Positions 1 through 5,161 of a stretch of DNA of 9,257 bases are shown here, piece by piece. Within the stretch, counting starts at the first letter, position 1; each line of letters begins with the position of its first letter. A model generated the notes under the pieces. The model saw nothing but the letters and a program-made list of their open reading frames with translations. It was not told the origin of the DNA and did no database searches. Where the stretch lies: contig CALCJG010000373.1 in NCBI GenBank assembly GCA_937967705.1, positions 1 through 9,257 on the forward strand, written 5' to 3'. The position numbers were made by a program, and so were the translations under genes. This DNA is from an uncultured Spirochaetia bacterium. Lineage in GTDB: Bacteria; Spirochaetota; UBA4802; JAGODF01.

Positions 1-692
1 CCAGCCGCCTAGACTCCTTGGCCCTGCTGGCCGGGACTGTGGCCCATGACTTCAACAACATCCTGACGGTCCTCTCCAATATCATGGGGCTGATAAGGAA
101 CAATCTGCCGGGAAACCTGGAGGGGGCTCTCCGGAACATAGCGACGGCGGAGAGGGCCGTCGAAAAGGCCACCCTCCTGGCCCAGCGGCTCATCAATCTA
201 TCCCAGGGGTGGGAGGTGCGGAAGAAGCAGGGGAACATCGTAGCCGTCGTTTCCGAGGCGGCCGCGCTGGCGGTCAACGGGTCCACCGTGGCACTCCGGA
301 TCACGGGCGGGGAGAACATGCCGAAGACCTTTTTCGATGAGGTGCACGTCACGCAGCTGGTGCAGAACCTGGTGATCAACGCCCAGCAGGCCATGGGGGA
401 TGCGGGCACCATCACGGTGGACCTGCAGGCCGTTGAGATATTCCCCGAGGATCAGACGATCCTGCCGGCGGGGCAGTATATACGGGTGGCCGTGGAGGAC
501 ACCGGCGTGGGGATCCCCCGGGAGCATCTGGGACGCATCTTCGATCCCTATTTTACCACCAAGTCAAAGGGGTCCGGCCTGGGCCTGGCCAGCTGTTACT
601 CCATAGCCCGGCGTCACGGCGGGAACATCCAGGTCTTTTCCGAGCTGGGGAGGGGAACACGATTCGAGGTCTATCTGCCGGCATATGATTAG
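1..692 (+). CDS. Sensor histidine kinase, C-terminal part (5' end outside window)
   Basis: This is the kinase core of a two-component sensor that autophosphorylates on histidine and passes the phosphate to a response regulator. The frame is open from the left edge (first full codon at 3), so the TTG at 18 is not the true start and the sensory part lies outside the window. The H-box reads L-A-L-L-A-G-T-V-A-H-D-F-N-N-I-L, with the phospho-accepting His at 45-47. The HDFNN form is typical of the subgroup related to NtrB and to hybrid kinases. The HATPase_c domain follows: N-box QLVQNLVINAQQAM (about 355-396), G1 box VEDTGVGIP (about 493-519), F-box IFDPYFTTK, and G2 box GSGLGLA (about 571-591). 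The protein ends soon after the ATPase fold with no receiver domain, so it is not a C-terminal hybrid. The stimulus and partner regulator cannot be seen. Family assignment is secure; the specific role is unknown. Confidence 0.95.
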   Translation, partial: SRLDSLALLAGTVAHDFNNILTVLSNIMGLIRNNLPGNLEGALRNIATAERAVEKATLLAQRLINLSQGWEVRKKQGNIVAVVSEAAALAVNGSTVALRITGGENMPKTFFDEVHVTQLVQNLVINAQQAMGDAGTITVDLQAVEIFPEDQTILPAGQYIRVAVEDTGVGIPREHLGRIFDPYFTTKSKGSGLGLASCYSIARRHGGNIQVFSELGRGTRFEVYLPAYD

Positions 693-783
693 AGCTGTAT
701 GCTGCCTTTTCCGGGTTGTATCCCGGACTGTGGGAGGGCCGTGATATATGGGAATCAATGAAAAATGCAATAATAATCATGCA

Positions 784-819
784 GACAAAAGGCATTGTGT
801 ATTGGCCATGCCTTTTGTC
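784..819. terminator. Perfect 12-bp inverted repeat, probable bidirectional terminator
   Basis: The arms GACAAAAGGCAT (784-795) and ATGCCTTTTGTC (808-819) are exact reverse complements around a 12-nt loop. The element lies between the stop of the histidine kinase (692) and the stop of the convergent lipoprotein gene (835). On the plus strand the second arm is followed by GGTTTTAT, a short T-rich tail. On the minus strand the following bases (TGCATGATTATTATT) are AT-rich but not a clean T-run. The A-rich/T-rich arms and the convergent placement suit a terminator working in both directions. It is likely better for the plus strand. Confidence 0.7.
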
Positions 820-834
820 GGTTTTATCAATAAT

Positions 835-1359
835 TTATAACGGGAACTCCAAGTTCTTGGCGTTGCTGAAGATGATTTTCCCCGGTTTGAAGGTTCTGTC
901 GAGCAAATAGATGAGAGTTCTCTCCATCTTCTCATTCGGTTTTAATACGACGGGTTTGGCGGGGTCGTTGCCGGTCATTGTCTTGGCATCATCCGCTATA
1001 TCACCGGAAAAACTCACAGGAAAAAATCTGTAATAAGCCGGGTTGATTTGGGAATCGGATAGTTTACCGGCCGAGTCTTTTTTTTGCAGCTTGATTGATG
1101 TGAAATCCATATTCATGTTTTTGGATGATATATTGGTTATTTCGAGGGTGACATGGATAAAATCCTCACTGGGATTTTTGGGCGTGTAGGTGGATTTGCC
1201 CCGAATGATGGAATTGGGTCCGATGTTGACCGAAACGATTTTTATTGATTGTCCCCCTGCAGATTTTGTCAGGTCTTTGGCTACGGGTGTTACGGAAGCA
1301 CAGCTGAATACAAACGGAATTATGGTAAGAAAATACGATACGGCTCTGGTTGACTTCAT
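835..1359 (-). CDS. Small putative lipoprotein, DUF4352-like beta-rich domain
   Basis: The 174-residue protein begins with a short lipoprotein signal: positively charged K2/R5, a hydrophobic stretch, and a lipobox-like V-F-S-C ending at Cys20. The mature part would be lipid-anchored in an envelope membrane. V-F-S-C is looser than the canonical L-[AST]-[GA]-C box. After the Cys there is a linker, then a mainly beta-strand domain with alternating segments such as FIHVTLEITNIS, which resembles the extracellular Ig-like DUF4352/telokin-type domains of lipoproteins. That link is by pattern only. No catalytic motif is visible. The ATG at 1357-1359 is supported by GGGAGG (plus-strand 1369-1374) at 9-nt spacing. 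Base composition is clearly more AT-rich than in the flanking genes, hinting at acquisition or relaxed selection. The gene stands alone, convergent with the kinase. The gene is very likely real; its function is unknown. Confidence 0.82.
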   Translation of the reverse strand: MKSTRAVSYFLTIIPFVFSCASVTPVAKDLTKSAGGQSIKIVSVNIGPNSIIRGKSTYTPKNPSEDFIHVTLEITNISSKNMNMDFTSIKLQKKDSAGKLSDSQINPAYYRFFPVSFSGDIADDAKTMTGNDPAKPVVLKPNEKMERTLIYLLDRTFKPGKIIFSNAKNLEFPL

Positions 1360-1721
1360 GAGGCATGCCCTCCCTTAATGGTTTTGTTCCCCGGAGATGG
1401 TTTTTAGCTATCTGAATCGGGGTGTAACAATGTAATAACTAAATTGACTGAATCCCTTATCGTATATCGTAATCTCATAAACCGGCGTCTCCAGGGTGAA
1501 AGGTGCTTCTAGTCATCGGAAAAACCCATGACCTTGGATGAAGAGGGATAACAGGATTTCAGTCGAAAGAGGGAAGCCTTGTCGGGATGAAAATGTCAAT
1601 CATTTTTTGCCTAAATGATTGGTAATAAGTATTGTTTATGGGAGGGCTACATTTTCCCCATCATATTAAGGATACTATCAATGAAGGGCTTTTACCAGGC
1701 AGCCCTAAAAGAAGGGAGACC
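1360..1721. other. AT-rich divergent intergenic region (362 bp)
   Basis: This gap separates the minus-strand lipoprotein from the plus-strand Cys-rich gene, so it should carry promoters for both. I find no convincing gene: the frame that is open from 1632 is AT-richer than the downstream gene, and its first in-frame ATG (1638) lacks a well-placed Shine-Dalgarno. Around 1500-1590 there is purine-rich sequence that vaguely suggests structured RNA, but it matched no riboswitch or ncRNA consensus I know. The main visible structure is the inverted repeat and promoter-like pair at 1597-1635. No clear promoter for the minus-strand gene was identified. Confidence 0.6.
1597..1635 (+). promoter_or_regulatory. 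Candidate promoter with overlapping 9-bp inverted repeat
   Basis: A -35-like TTGCCT (1607-1612) and a -10-like TATTGT (1630-1635) are separated by exactly 17 bp. Each matches the sigma-70 consensus at four of six positions. The inverted repeat CAATCATTT (1597-1605) and AAATGATTG (1613-1621), with a 7-bp spacer, surrounds the -35 element. It may be an operator for a dimeric regulator. The site lies about 85 bp upstream of the chosen start of the Cys-rich gene at 1722. AT-rich sequence makes chance matches common. Confidence 0.3.
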
Positions 1722-2333
1722 ATGAGGGTCAACGTATGCCGGCCCGGGTTCGGGGCCTCCTGCGCCCTCTGCTGCGGCAGCCACAACTACCAGGGGACTG
1801 AAGATGAGATAGGCGATCTTTTTCGGCGAAGAAGGGCGGCGGCGGATCAGTTCAGCCGGGCCTATCTCCTCAGGATCATGAAGTCCAGCCGCAGCCCCCT
1901 CACGGGATCTTATTACTATGCCGGCCGGGGATTTCAGCCGGAGACCATCCCCCCCCTCTGCGGTGAGGGAATACAATGCCCCTTCGTGGGGTTCGTCGGG
2001 GAGGAGGGGGTCGTGGGCTGTCTGCTCTATCCTGAGACCCCCGGGCCGGAGCTTCGGCGGGACTGCTATCAGAATTACCGCAGTAAGATCTTTACCTGTC
2101 CGGCCAGGGAAATCCTCTCGCAGGAAGAAGTTCTCTATGCCGCACGCCTTACCGCTGACTGGTACTGTTACAGCCTGCTCATCCAGAGTACCTCCCTGCT
2201 GCGCTCCCTGAGGGAGGAATATTCCGATCCTGACCTCCTGCCGCCGGGACGCCTGGAATCGCTTAGGTGGGCGCTGGAGGATAGGGTCCGCAATGATCCT
2301 GCGCTGCATTGCCTGGATTCCTATTTCGGCTGA
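1722..2333 (+). CDS. Cysteine-rich protein, putative metal/Fe-S cluster binding (YkgJ-like pattern)
   Basis: This 203-residue cytoplasmic protein has no signal peptide or membrane segment. Cysteines are dense and patterned: C6, C14, C17, C18 (C-x7-C-x2-C-C), C80, C86 (in QCPF), C100 (in VGCLLYPE), C115 and C126, with C149 and C197 nearer the end. The order C-x2-CC, then CPF, then C-L-x-Y-P-E, then a late Cys resembles the YkgJ/UPF0153 family, whose cysteines are thought to bind zinc or an iron-sulfur cluster. The spacing is not the standard one, so this is a resemblance and not an assignment. The start at 1722 is preferred because GGGAG (1714-1718) lies just upstream and the first Cys motif begins there. 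The 1722 spacing is rather short (3 nt), and an upstream in-frame start at 1638 or 1632 would add about 30 residues of unlike composition. It overlaps the convergent membrane-protein gene by 13 bp. No catalytic residues are recognised. Confidence 0.82.
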   Translation: MRVNVCRPGFGASCALCCGSHNYQGTEDEIGDLFRRRRAAADQFSRAYLLRIMKSSRSPLTGSYYYAGRGFQPETIPPLCGEGIQCPFVGFVGEEGVVGCLLYPETPGPELRRDCYQNYRSKIFTCPAREILSQEEVLYAARLTADWYCYSLLIQSTSLLRSLREEYSDPDLLPPGRLESLRWALEDRVRNDPALHCLDSYFG

Positions 2334-3784
2334 GCCTTCTTCCCTAATTTGCGCAGGAAAATCCCGATCAAAAACATCCCCCCGAATACCGCCAGCACGG
2401 GGAGGACCAGATGCCAGGCCGTTACAAAGAGGAAGGAGCGGGTATAGCTGCGGGCGGTGAGGTCTATGATAAGGTCTGGCCGGTAATCCAGCAGAAAGCG
2501 TGAACCGGCCAGGGCGGCCCCGCAGCCCAGCAGAATGAGTCCCGAGGGGTAGAGCAGGAGACTCTTCAGAACTCCGAGCCGCCGCTTCCCCTCGGCCCGG
2601 GAGAAAAGGAGGAACAGAATCAGGAGGAGCAGCATCGCTGCGGTGATGAATTTCAGCCAGGCCCCGTATGTGGCAGCCATCATGATCTTTTCAAAAACCT
2701 CCGCTTTGTCCCCTTCCAGGACGAGGGAGGGCATGTGGATGACGCCGTTGTCGATGCTGAGCCCTGCTTTTTTCAGATACCGTCCTGTGAAGTACTCACC
2801 CAGGCTGGTGTCGGAAAACCGGAAGAGGGTGAGGAAGAGGTCCTTGTTGATCAGCTGGCTCTGGCGGCGGATTTCCTCCACGAAGATCTGACTGAGCAGA
2901 TGTTTCTTCCTCTTGACGCCGTGCTTTTCCTCATCGACGATCAGGCTGATGGAGACGGAAGGGAGCCGGATCGCCAGGCGCTGTTTGCTCATCTCCCCCA
3001 TGGTGGCCGGCTTGGCCTCGTAAATGAGACCCCTGGCCTTCTGGGTTTCGTAACTGGTCATGAAGGCGAGCAGTTTTTCGATCTCCCGCCGCACGGCTTT
3101 TTCTATCAGCAGGTCATTCATTACCCGGGTAAGGCGGGGGCTGAGCTTTTCCAGATCGGCGTACATCTTGGCCGAGAGGGTGTCCTTGTTGCGTTCGATG
3201 ATCTTCAGGGCCTTTTTGTTGCGGCTTTCCAGCTCCGAGAGGGCGTCTTCATACTCCTCTTTAGTCTTCTTGTATTCCTTTTCCGACTTTCCTATGGCGG
3301 CCTCGTTCTTTTCCCGGTACGCCTCGATCTCCTTGATCTGCAGGTTGAAACGGGCCAGCTCCTTCTCCCGGTGGGCCTCGAACTCCTTCTCGGTGGGGAA
3401 GAGATCCCGGGCCTGTTTCCAGGTGAGGTCGTCCATTTCCTTCCGCTGTTTCTTCAGCCCTTCAAAGGCTTCGGTTTTATTGATCCGGTCGAAGGCCGCC
3501 TGATCATGCTCGTACTGGGTTCTGATCCTCTCCGTCTTAAGGGACTGTTCGTCCAGTTTCACCTCCTTCGCTATCTCCTCGCGGATCTTCTGGTTCATCT
3601 GCAGGTTCTTGGCCTCTACGAAGGCGTCGATCAGCCGGGCGTTTTTCAGGATGTCCGTATAGAAGGAGGGGTTGGTCAGGGTATGGTGCAGCACGGTGGC
3701 CAGCATCAGGGGCGGGAGGAGAAGGATCAGGAGGGCTGAGGTCAACCCTGAAAGGAATCCCATCTTTCCTCTGTTCTCGGTCAT
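2321..3784 (-). CDS. Four-helix membrane protein with large coiled-coil extracytoplasmic domain
   Basis: The 487-residue protein has one N-terminal membrane helix (about residues 13-34) followed by TNPSFYTDIL. A long charged helical region rich in Glu, Lys and Arg (about 65-250, probably coiled coil) comes next, then a mixed domain to about 370. Three more membrane helices lie at about 375-395, 406-426 and 450-477. Basic segments SRAEGKRR (395-402) and LRKLGKKAQPK (C-terminus) place these loops inside by the positive-inside rule. This puts both the N-terminus and C-terminus in the cytoplasm and roughly 340 residues outside. The helix followed by a 'L-x-NP-x-FY' motif recurs in uncharacterised bacterial membrane proteins, but I cannot name a family. 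The start at 3784 is chosen over an upstream in-frame ATG (3862) because AAGGAG lies 7 nt before it. It is transcribed away from the cupin gene and ends inside the Cys-rich gene's last codons. A structural or sensing role in the envelope is a guess. Confidence 0.85.
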   Translation of the reverse strand: MTENRGKMGFLSGLTSALLILLLPPLMLATVLHHTLTNPSFYTDILKNARLIDAFVEAKNLQMNQKIREEIAKEVKLDEQSLKTERIRTQYEHDQAAFDRINKTEAFEGLKKQRKEMDDLTWKQARDLFPTEKEFEAHREKELARFNLQIKEIEAYREKNEAAIGKSEKEYKKTKEEYEDALSELESRNKKALKIIERNKDTLSAKMYADLEKLSPRLTRVMNDLLIEKAVRREIEKLLAFMTSYETQKARGLIYEAKPATMGEMSKQRLAIRLPSVSISLIVDEEKHGVKRKKHLLSQIFVEEIRRQSQLINKDLFLTLFRFSDTSLGEYFTGRYLKKAGLSIDNGVIHMPSLVLEGDKAEVFEKIMMAATYGAWLKFITAAMLLLLILFLLFSRAEGKRRLGVLKSLLLYPSGLILLGCGAALAGSRFLLDYRPDLIIDLTARSYTRSFLFVTAWHLVLPVLAVFGGMFLIGIFLRKLGKKAQPK

Positions 3785-3791
3785 TGGTACA

Positions 3792-3797
3792 CTCCTT
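3792..3797 (-). promoter_or_regulatory. Shine-Dalgarno deciding the start at 3784
   Basis: On the minus strand AAGGAG precedes the ATG at 3782-3784 by 7 nt. The upstream in-frame ATG at 3860-3862 has no comparable site. The resulting protein begins close to its first membrane helix, as expected for an inner-membrane anchor. Confidence 0.75.
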
Positions 3798-4016
3798 GTA
3801 ATAATCTCATCCGCACCGGGGACTCCCGTCTGCTGCCTCACACTGTCCCTGTGCAGGGGCAACCGCGATGAAGTGTTAGAAAGAAACCGGTTGGTGGTTT
3901 CCGCCTGTCGACTCTCATTCCGGGGCAGGGGGGGTGATGTCCGTCCTTTGAGGTATGCCCCGGCCCCCGGGGGGATGCCTGTCCCTTATCCAAAGGGATG
4001 AAGGAGGGTGTGTCAA

Positions 4017-4082
4017 ATGTTTTTTACAGCAGCGAGTACCTTCGGGTCATTAGGGCAAGGGGGTTTTTGTGGCCGGGGATGA
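4017..4082 (+). CDS. Possible 21-codon leader peptide
   Basis: A consensus AAGGAGG (4001-4007) is followed 9 nt later by ATG at 4017. That ATG opens a 21-residue frame, MFFTAASTFGSLGQGGFCGRG, ending in TGA at 4080-4082. A GTG at 4008 in the same frame is too close to the Shine-Dalgarno to be preferred. The stop overlaps an ATG at 4079 in an ATGA arrangement. The strength of the ribosome site with no longer gene behind it is the only real support. Peptide content shows no repeated regulatory codon or recognised motif, and a chance AGGAGG in GC-rich DNA is quite possible. Confidence 0.2.
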   Translation: MFFTAASTFGSLGQGGFCGRG

Positions 4083-4186
4083 AAAACGGTTTGCGGAGTA
4101 TCACCCCCCTGCCGTATTATGCCGTCAATGCCGGAAAGCCGCTGGGCTCCGGTGGTATCGCAGGGAGGCAGGATGAGAAAGGTTGA
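4079..4186 (+). CDS. Possible 35-codon ORF linking leader to cupin gene
   Basis: Starting at the ATG that overlaps the preceding tiny ORF's stop (ATGA), this frame encodes 35 residues beginning MKNGLRSITPLPYYAVNAG. It ends at 4186, 14 bp inside the cupin-like gene. The same frame is open back to an ATG at 3998 (62 residues), but that one has no usable ribosome site because the AAGGAGG lies downstream of it. There is no recognisable domain. It may be translated by coupling and in turn feed ribosomes to the cupin start, or it may be spurious. Support is weak. Confidence 0.15.
   Translation: MKNGLRSITPLPYYAVNAGKPLGSGGIAGRQDEKG
4162..4168 (+). promoter_or_regulatory. Shine-Dalgarno deciding the start at 4173
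   Basis: AGGGAGG at 4162-4168 lies 4 nt before ATG 4173. The in-frame ATG at 4119 would add 18 residues with no comparable site, so 4173 is the better start for the cupin-like protein. Confidence 0.65.
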
Positions 4187-4580
4187 GGTGACGGCCCCTT
4201 CATTCCCCGAAGTGCCGACGGAAGAGCCCCTGCTGGGGACGGCCGGAAAAACATGGGAGGTCCTCTGCGGGGATGAGGGGCACTGGCGGGCGGGTTTCTA
4301 CTCCCCGGCGCTGACCGGCGCCCGGGAGTGCGGCGAGCTGGAGCTTCATAGCTGTCCGGAGCTCTTTCTGCTGGTGCGGGGGCGTATGACGCTGCTGGTG
4401 CTTCGGGACGGGGAGCTCCGGGAGATTCCCCTGGAGGAGGGCAAACCGGTCCTGGTGACGGCGCCCCACAGCGGTTACTGCCCCGACGGACCCCACACCG
4501 GTACCGCCCTTGTGGTGGAGAGGGATACGTTCGAGACGGAGTACCGCTCGCCGGAGGAGTGGGGCGGCGGCGGGATTTGA
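4173..4580 (+). CDS. Small cupin-like protein
   Basis: This 135-residue soluble protein has no signal sequence. The central part reads like a single-domain cupin (RmlC-like beta barrel). The first motif around ELELHSCPELFLLVRG has H59, E63 and G70 at positions expected for motif 1 (H-x3-E then x6-G). The second region VTAPHSGYCPDGPHTG carries H99, and also H108 and C103, as possible metal ligands. The usual HxH pair of motif 1 is incomplete (H59-S-C), so it may bind metal with a variant set or bind none. The C-terminal ERDTFETEYRSPEEW tail is compact and acidic/aromatic, and looks conserved-protein-like. Single-domain cupins act as sugar or small-molecule isomerases, dioxygenases or ligand sensors, and the substrate cannot be told here. 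A small exported protein gene follows 75 bp downstream on the same strand, so the two may share a transcript. Confidence 0.78.
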   Translation: MRKVEVTAPSFPEVPTEEPLLGTAGKTWEVLCGDEGHWRAGFYSPALTGARECGELELHSCPELFLLVRGRMTLLVLRDGELREIPLEEGKPVLVTAPHSGYCPDGPHTGTALVVERDTFETEYRSPEEWGGGGI

Positions 4581-4655
4581 AAAAAATTCCCTGAAGAAAG
4601 GGGCCGGGTTGCCGGCGCCGGATTCTCCGGGGATAGTGGGTGAGGGGGTATTGGG

Positions 4656-4991
4656 ATGAAAAGCGTGATGGTGTTGTTTATGATGGCGTTCCTATTCTGT
4701 TCCCTCCTGGGGTCGGGGGAGTGCAAGCCCTATCCCTTCCTGATCGAGATCGTTGTCGTTTTCAAAAAGGGGGTTGCGGAGGCCAGGGCCCGGGAGATAT
4801 TGAAAAAGCTTGATTACCCCCATCGGGAGGGGATGGATTCCAGCAAGGATAAGCTCTATTTCTATAAAACCGGTCCCAAGTTCATACTGCATGTTCCCCG
4901 GGATGAGCAGGAAGCCGTCATGAAGCGGATCAGGGCTCTCCCGGAGGTCTATGAGGTCTATCTCCCGGTCTGGAAGATACAGAAGGACTGA
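4656..4991 (+). CDS. Small exported protein, possible inhibitor I9/propeptide-like fold
   Basis: The 111-residue protein has a signal peptide: K2, then hydrophobic VMVLFMMAFLFCSLLG, with likely cleavage near residues 21-24 (SGE/CKP). The Cys at about 23 is not preceded by a proper lipobox, so a soluble periplasmic or secreted product is favoured. The mature 85-90 residues follow a beta-alpha-beta, alpha-beta order: IEIVVVFKKGV, AEAREILKKL-type helix, a KLYFYKTGPKFILHVP strand pair, DEQEAVMKRIRAL helix and VYEVYLPVWKI strand. The closing 'alpha helix then PEVYEV' is reminiscent of the peptidase inhibitor I9 (subtilisin propeptide-like) and ferredoxin-like folds, where it folds or inhibits a protease. 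No protease gene is adjacent. GAGGGGG (4642-4648), 7 nt upstream, supports the start. The fold assignment is a tentative inference. Confidence 0.78.
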   Translation: MKSVMVLFMMAFLFCSLLGSGECKPYPFLIEIVVVFKKGVAEARAREILKKLDYPHREGMDSSKDKLYFYKTGPKFILHVPRDEQEAVMKRIRALPEVYEVYLPVWKIQKD

Positions 4992-4995
4992 ATTC

Positions 4996-5018
4996 CATAA
5001 ATTTAGGCTCTGACCCCT
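4996..5018 (-). repeat. Possible remnant of a dispersed REP-like sequence
   Basis: Read on the minus strand, this stretch contains GGGGTCAGAGCC followed by TAAATTTAT. The wording resembles GGGGTCAGA-type sequences I recall flanking IS200-like/REP-associated Y1 transposases in several bacterial genomes. Only one copy is in the window and no transposase or paired hairpin partner is present, so it could be coincidence. Confidence 0.15.
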
Positions 5019-5079
5019 CTCCGGAAGGGCCGATTTATTCGCTTTCAGGCGATAAAAAGGCATAAATGTTTAAAAAGGA

Positions 5080-5131
5080 TTGACAAAGAGACGTCCCTCT
5101 TTCTTGTTATCAACATGTGATATCATATATT
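5080..5131 (+). promoter_or_regulatory. Candidate promoters for nifJ
   Basis: Two sigma-70-like arrangements are visible. One uses a perfect TTGACA (5080-5085) with TGTTAT (5105-5110) after a long 19-bp spacer. The other uses TTGTTA (5104-5109) with TATATT (5126-5131), five of six to the -10 consensus, after 16 bp. The second would start transcription near 5138, leaving a short leader before the nifJ start at 5162. Both overlap the palindrome at 5105-5138, consistent with repression by steric hindrance. Which is used, if either, cannot be told from sequence alone. Confidence 0.5.
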
Positions 5132-5138
5132 GATAACA
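5105..5138. promoter_or_regulatory. 34-bp near-perfect palindrome, probable nifJ operator
   Basis: The outer arms TGTTATCAA (5105-5113) and TTGATAACA (5130-5138) are exact reverse complements. A third symmetric element TGATATCA (5118-5125) sits exactly on the same centre (5121.5). Of 17 pairs in each half, 15 are complementary; the mismatches are C5114/A5129 and G5117/T5126. It also reads as a 13-bp direct repeat of TATCA (5108, 5121) and TGATA (5118, 5131). It covers both candidate -10 boxes. The position and symmetry fit a multimeric repressor site. It is not the FNR order (TTGAT-N4-ATCAA), and the arms are too far apart for a plain Rex site, although TTGTTA...TAACA is Rex-reminiscent. As RNA it could form a hairpin, but no T-run follows. 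Confidence 0.6.
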
Positions 5139-5161
5139 GCAGATGGAAAAGGGGGTGTCCC

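Larger units (their letters stand above)
3785..4172. other. Divergent intergenic region with GC-rich hairpins (388 bp)
   Basis: This region separates the divergent membrane-protein and cupin-like genes. It contains several inverted repeats: CCCTG-TG-CAGGG (3847-3858), GAAACC/GGTTTC (3883-3901), a GC-rich imperfect hairpin between AGGTAT (3951-3956) and ATGCCT (3975-3980) with CCCC/GGGG inside, and TCCCTT/AAGGGA (3982-3998). These are followed by a strong Shine-Dalgarno at 4001-4007 and possible tiny reading frames. No sigma-70 pair was convincing on either strand. The order hairpins, Shine-Dalgarno, tiny ORF suggests an mRNA leader for the cupin gene, but this is inference. Confidence 0.5.

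Noticed and set aside
716..910. 64-codon plus-strand frame across the terminator
   Set aside because: It runs through the perfect hairpin and into the lipoprotein 3' end, has no clear ribosome site, and shows no domain.
1546..1557. AGGGATAACAGG resembling the core of the I-SceI site and of 23S rRNA domain V
   Set aside because: Only about 12 bases match and the flanking sequence shows no further similarity to 23S rRNA or to a full homing site; probably coincidence.
1560..1600. Purine-rich stretch with CGAAAGAGGGAAGCC, recalling a c-di-GMP (GEMM) riboswitch
   Set aside because: The required conserved segments and pairing arms around it could not be found, and the order of motifs does not match.
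2735..3739. 334-codon open frame on the plus strand opposite the membrane protein
   Set aside because: It mirrors the Glu/Lys-rich coiled coil as Leu/Phe-rich sequence. The minus-strand protein has a good Shine-Dalgarno and a coherent topology, so the plus frame is a shadow.
4612..4621. Palindrome CCGGCGCCGG between the cupin-like and small exported genes
   Set aside because: It is short, self-complementary GC sequence with no T-run after it. It is expected by chance in GC-rich DNA and is not supported as a terminator or operator.
5015..5065. Weak stem-loops after the small exported gene (CCCT/AGGG and TCGC/GCGA)
   Set aside because: Stems are only about 4 bp and no T-run follows a stable stem; not enough to call a terminator.
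5104..5138. FNR or Rex box reading of the nifJ palindrome
   Set aside because: FNR needs TTGAT-N4-ATCAA, but here the half-sites face the other way. Rex arms are normally separated by only a few bases, whereas TTGTTA and TAACA here are about 24 bp apart. A specific regulator is therefore not named.
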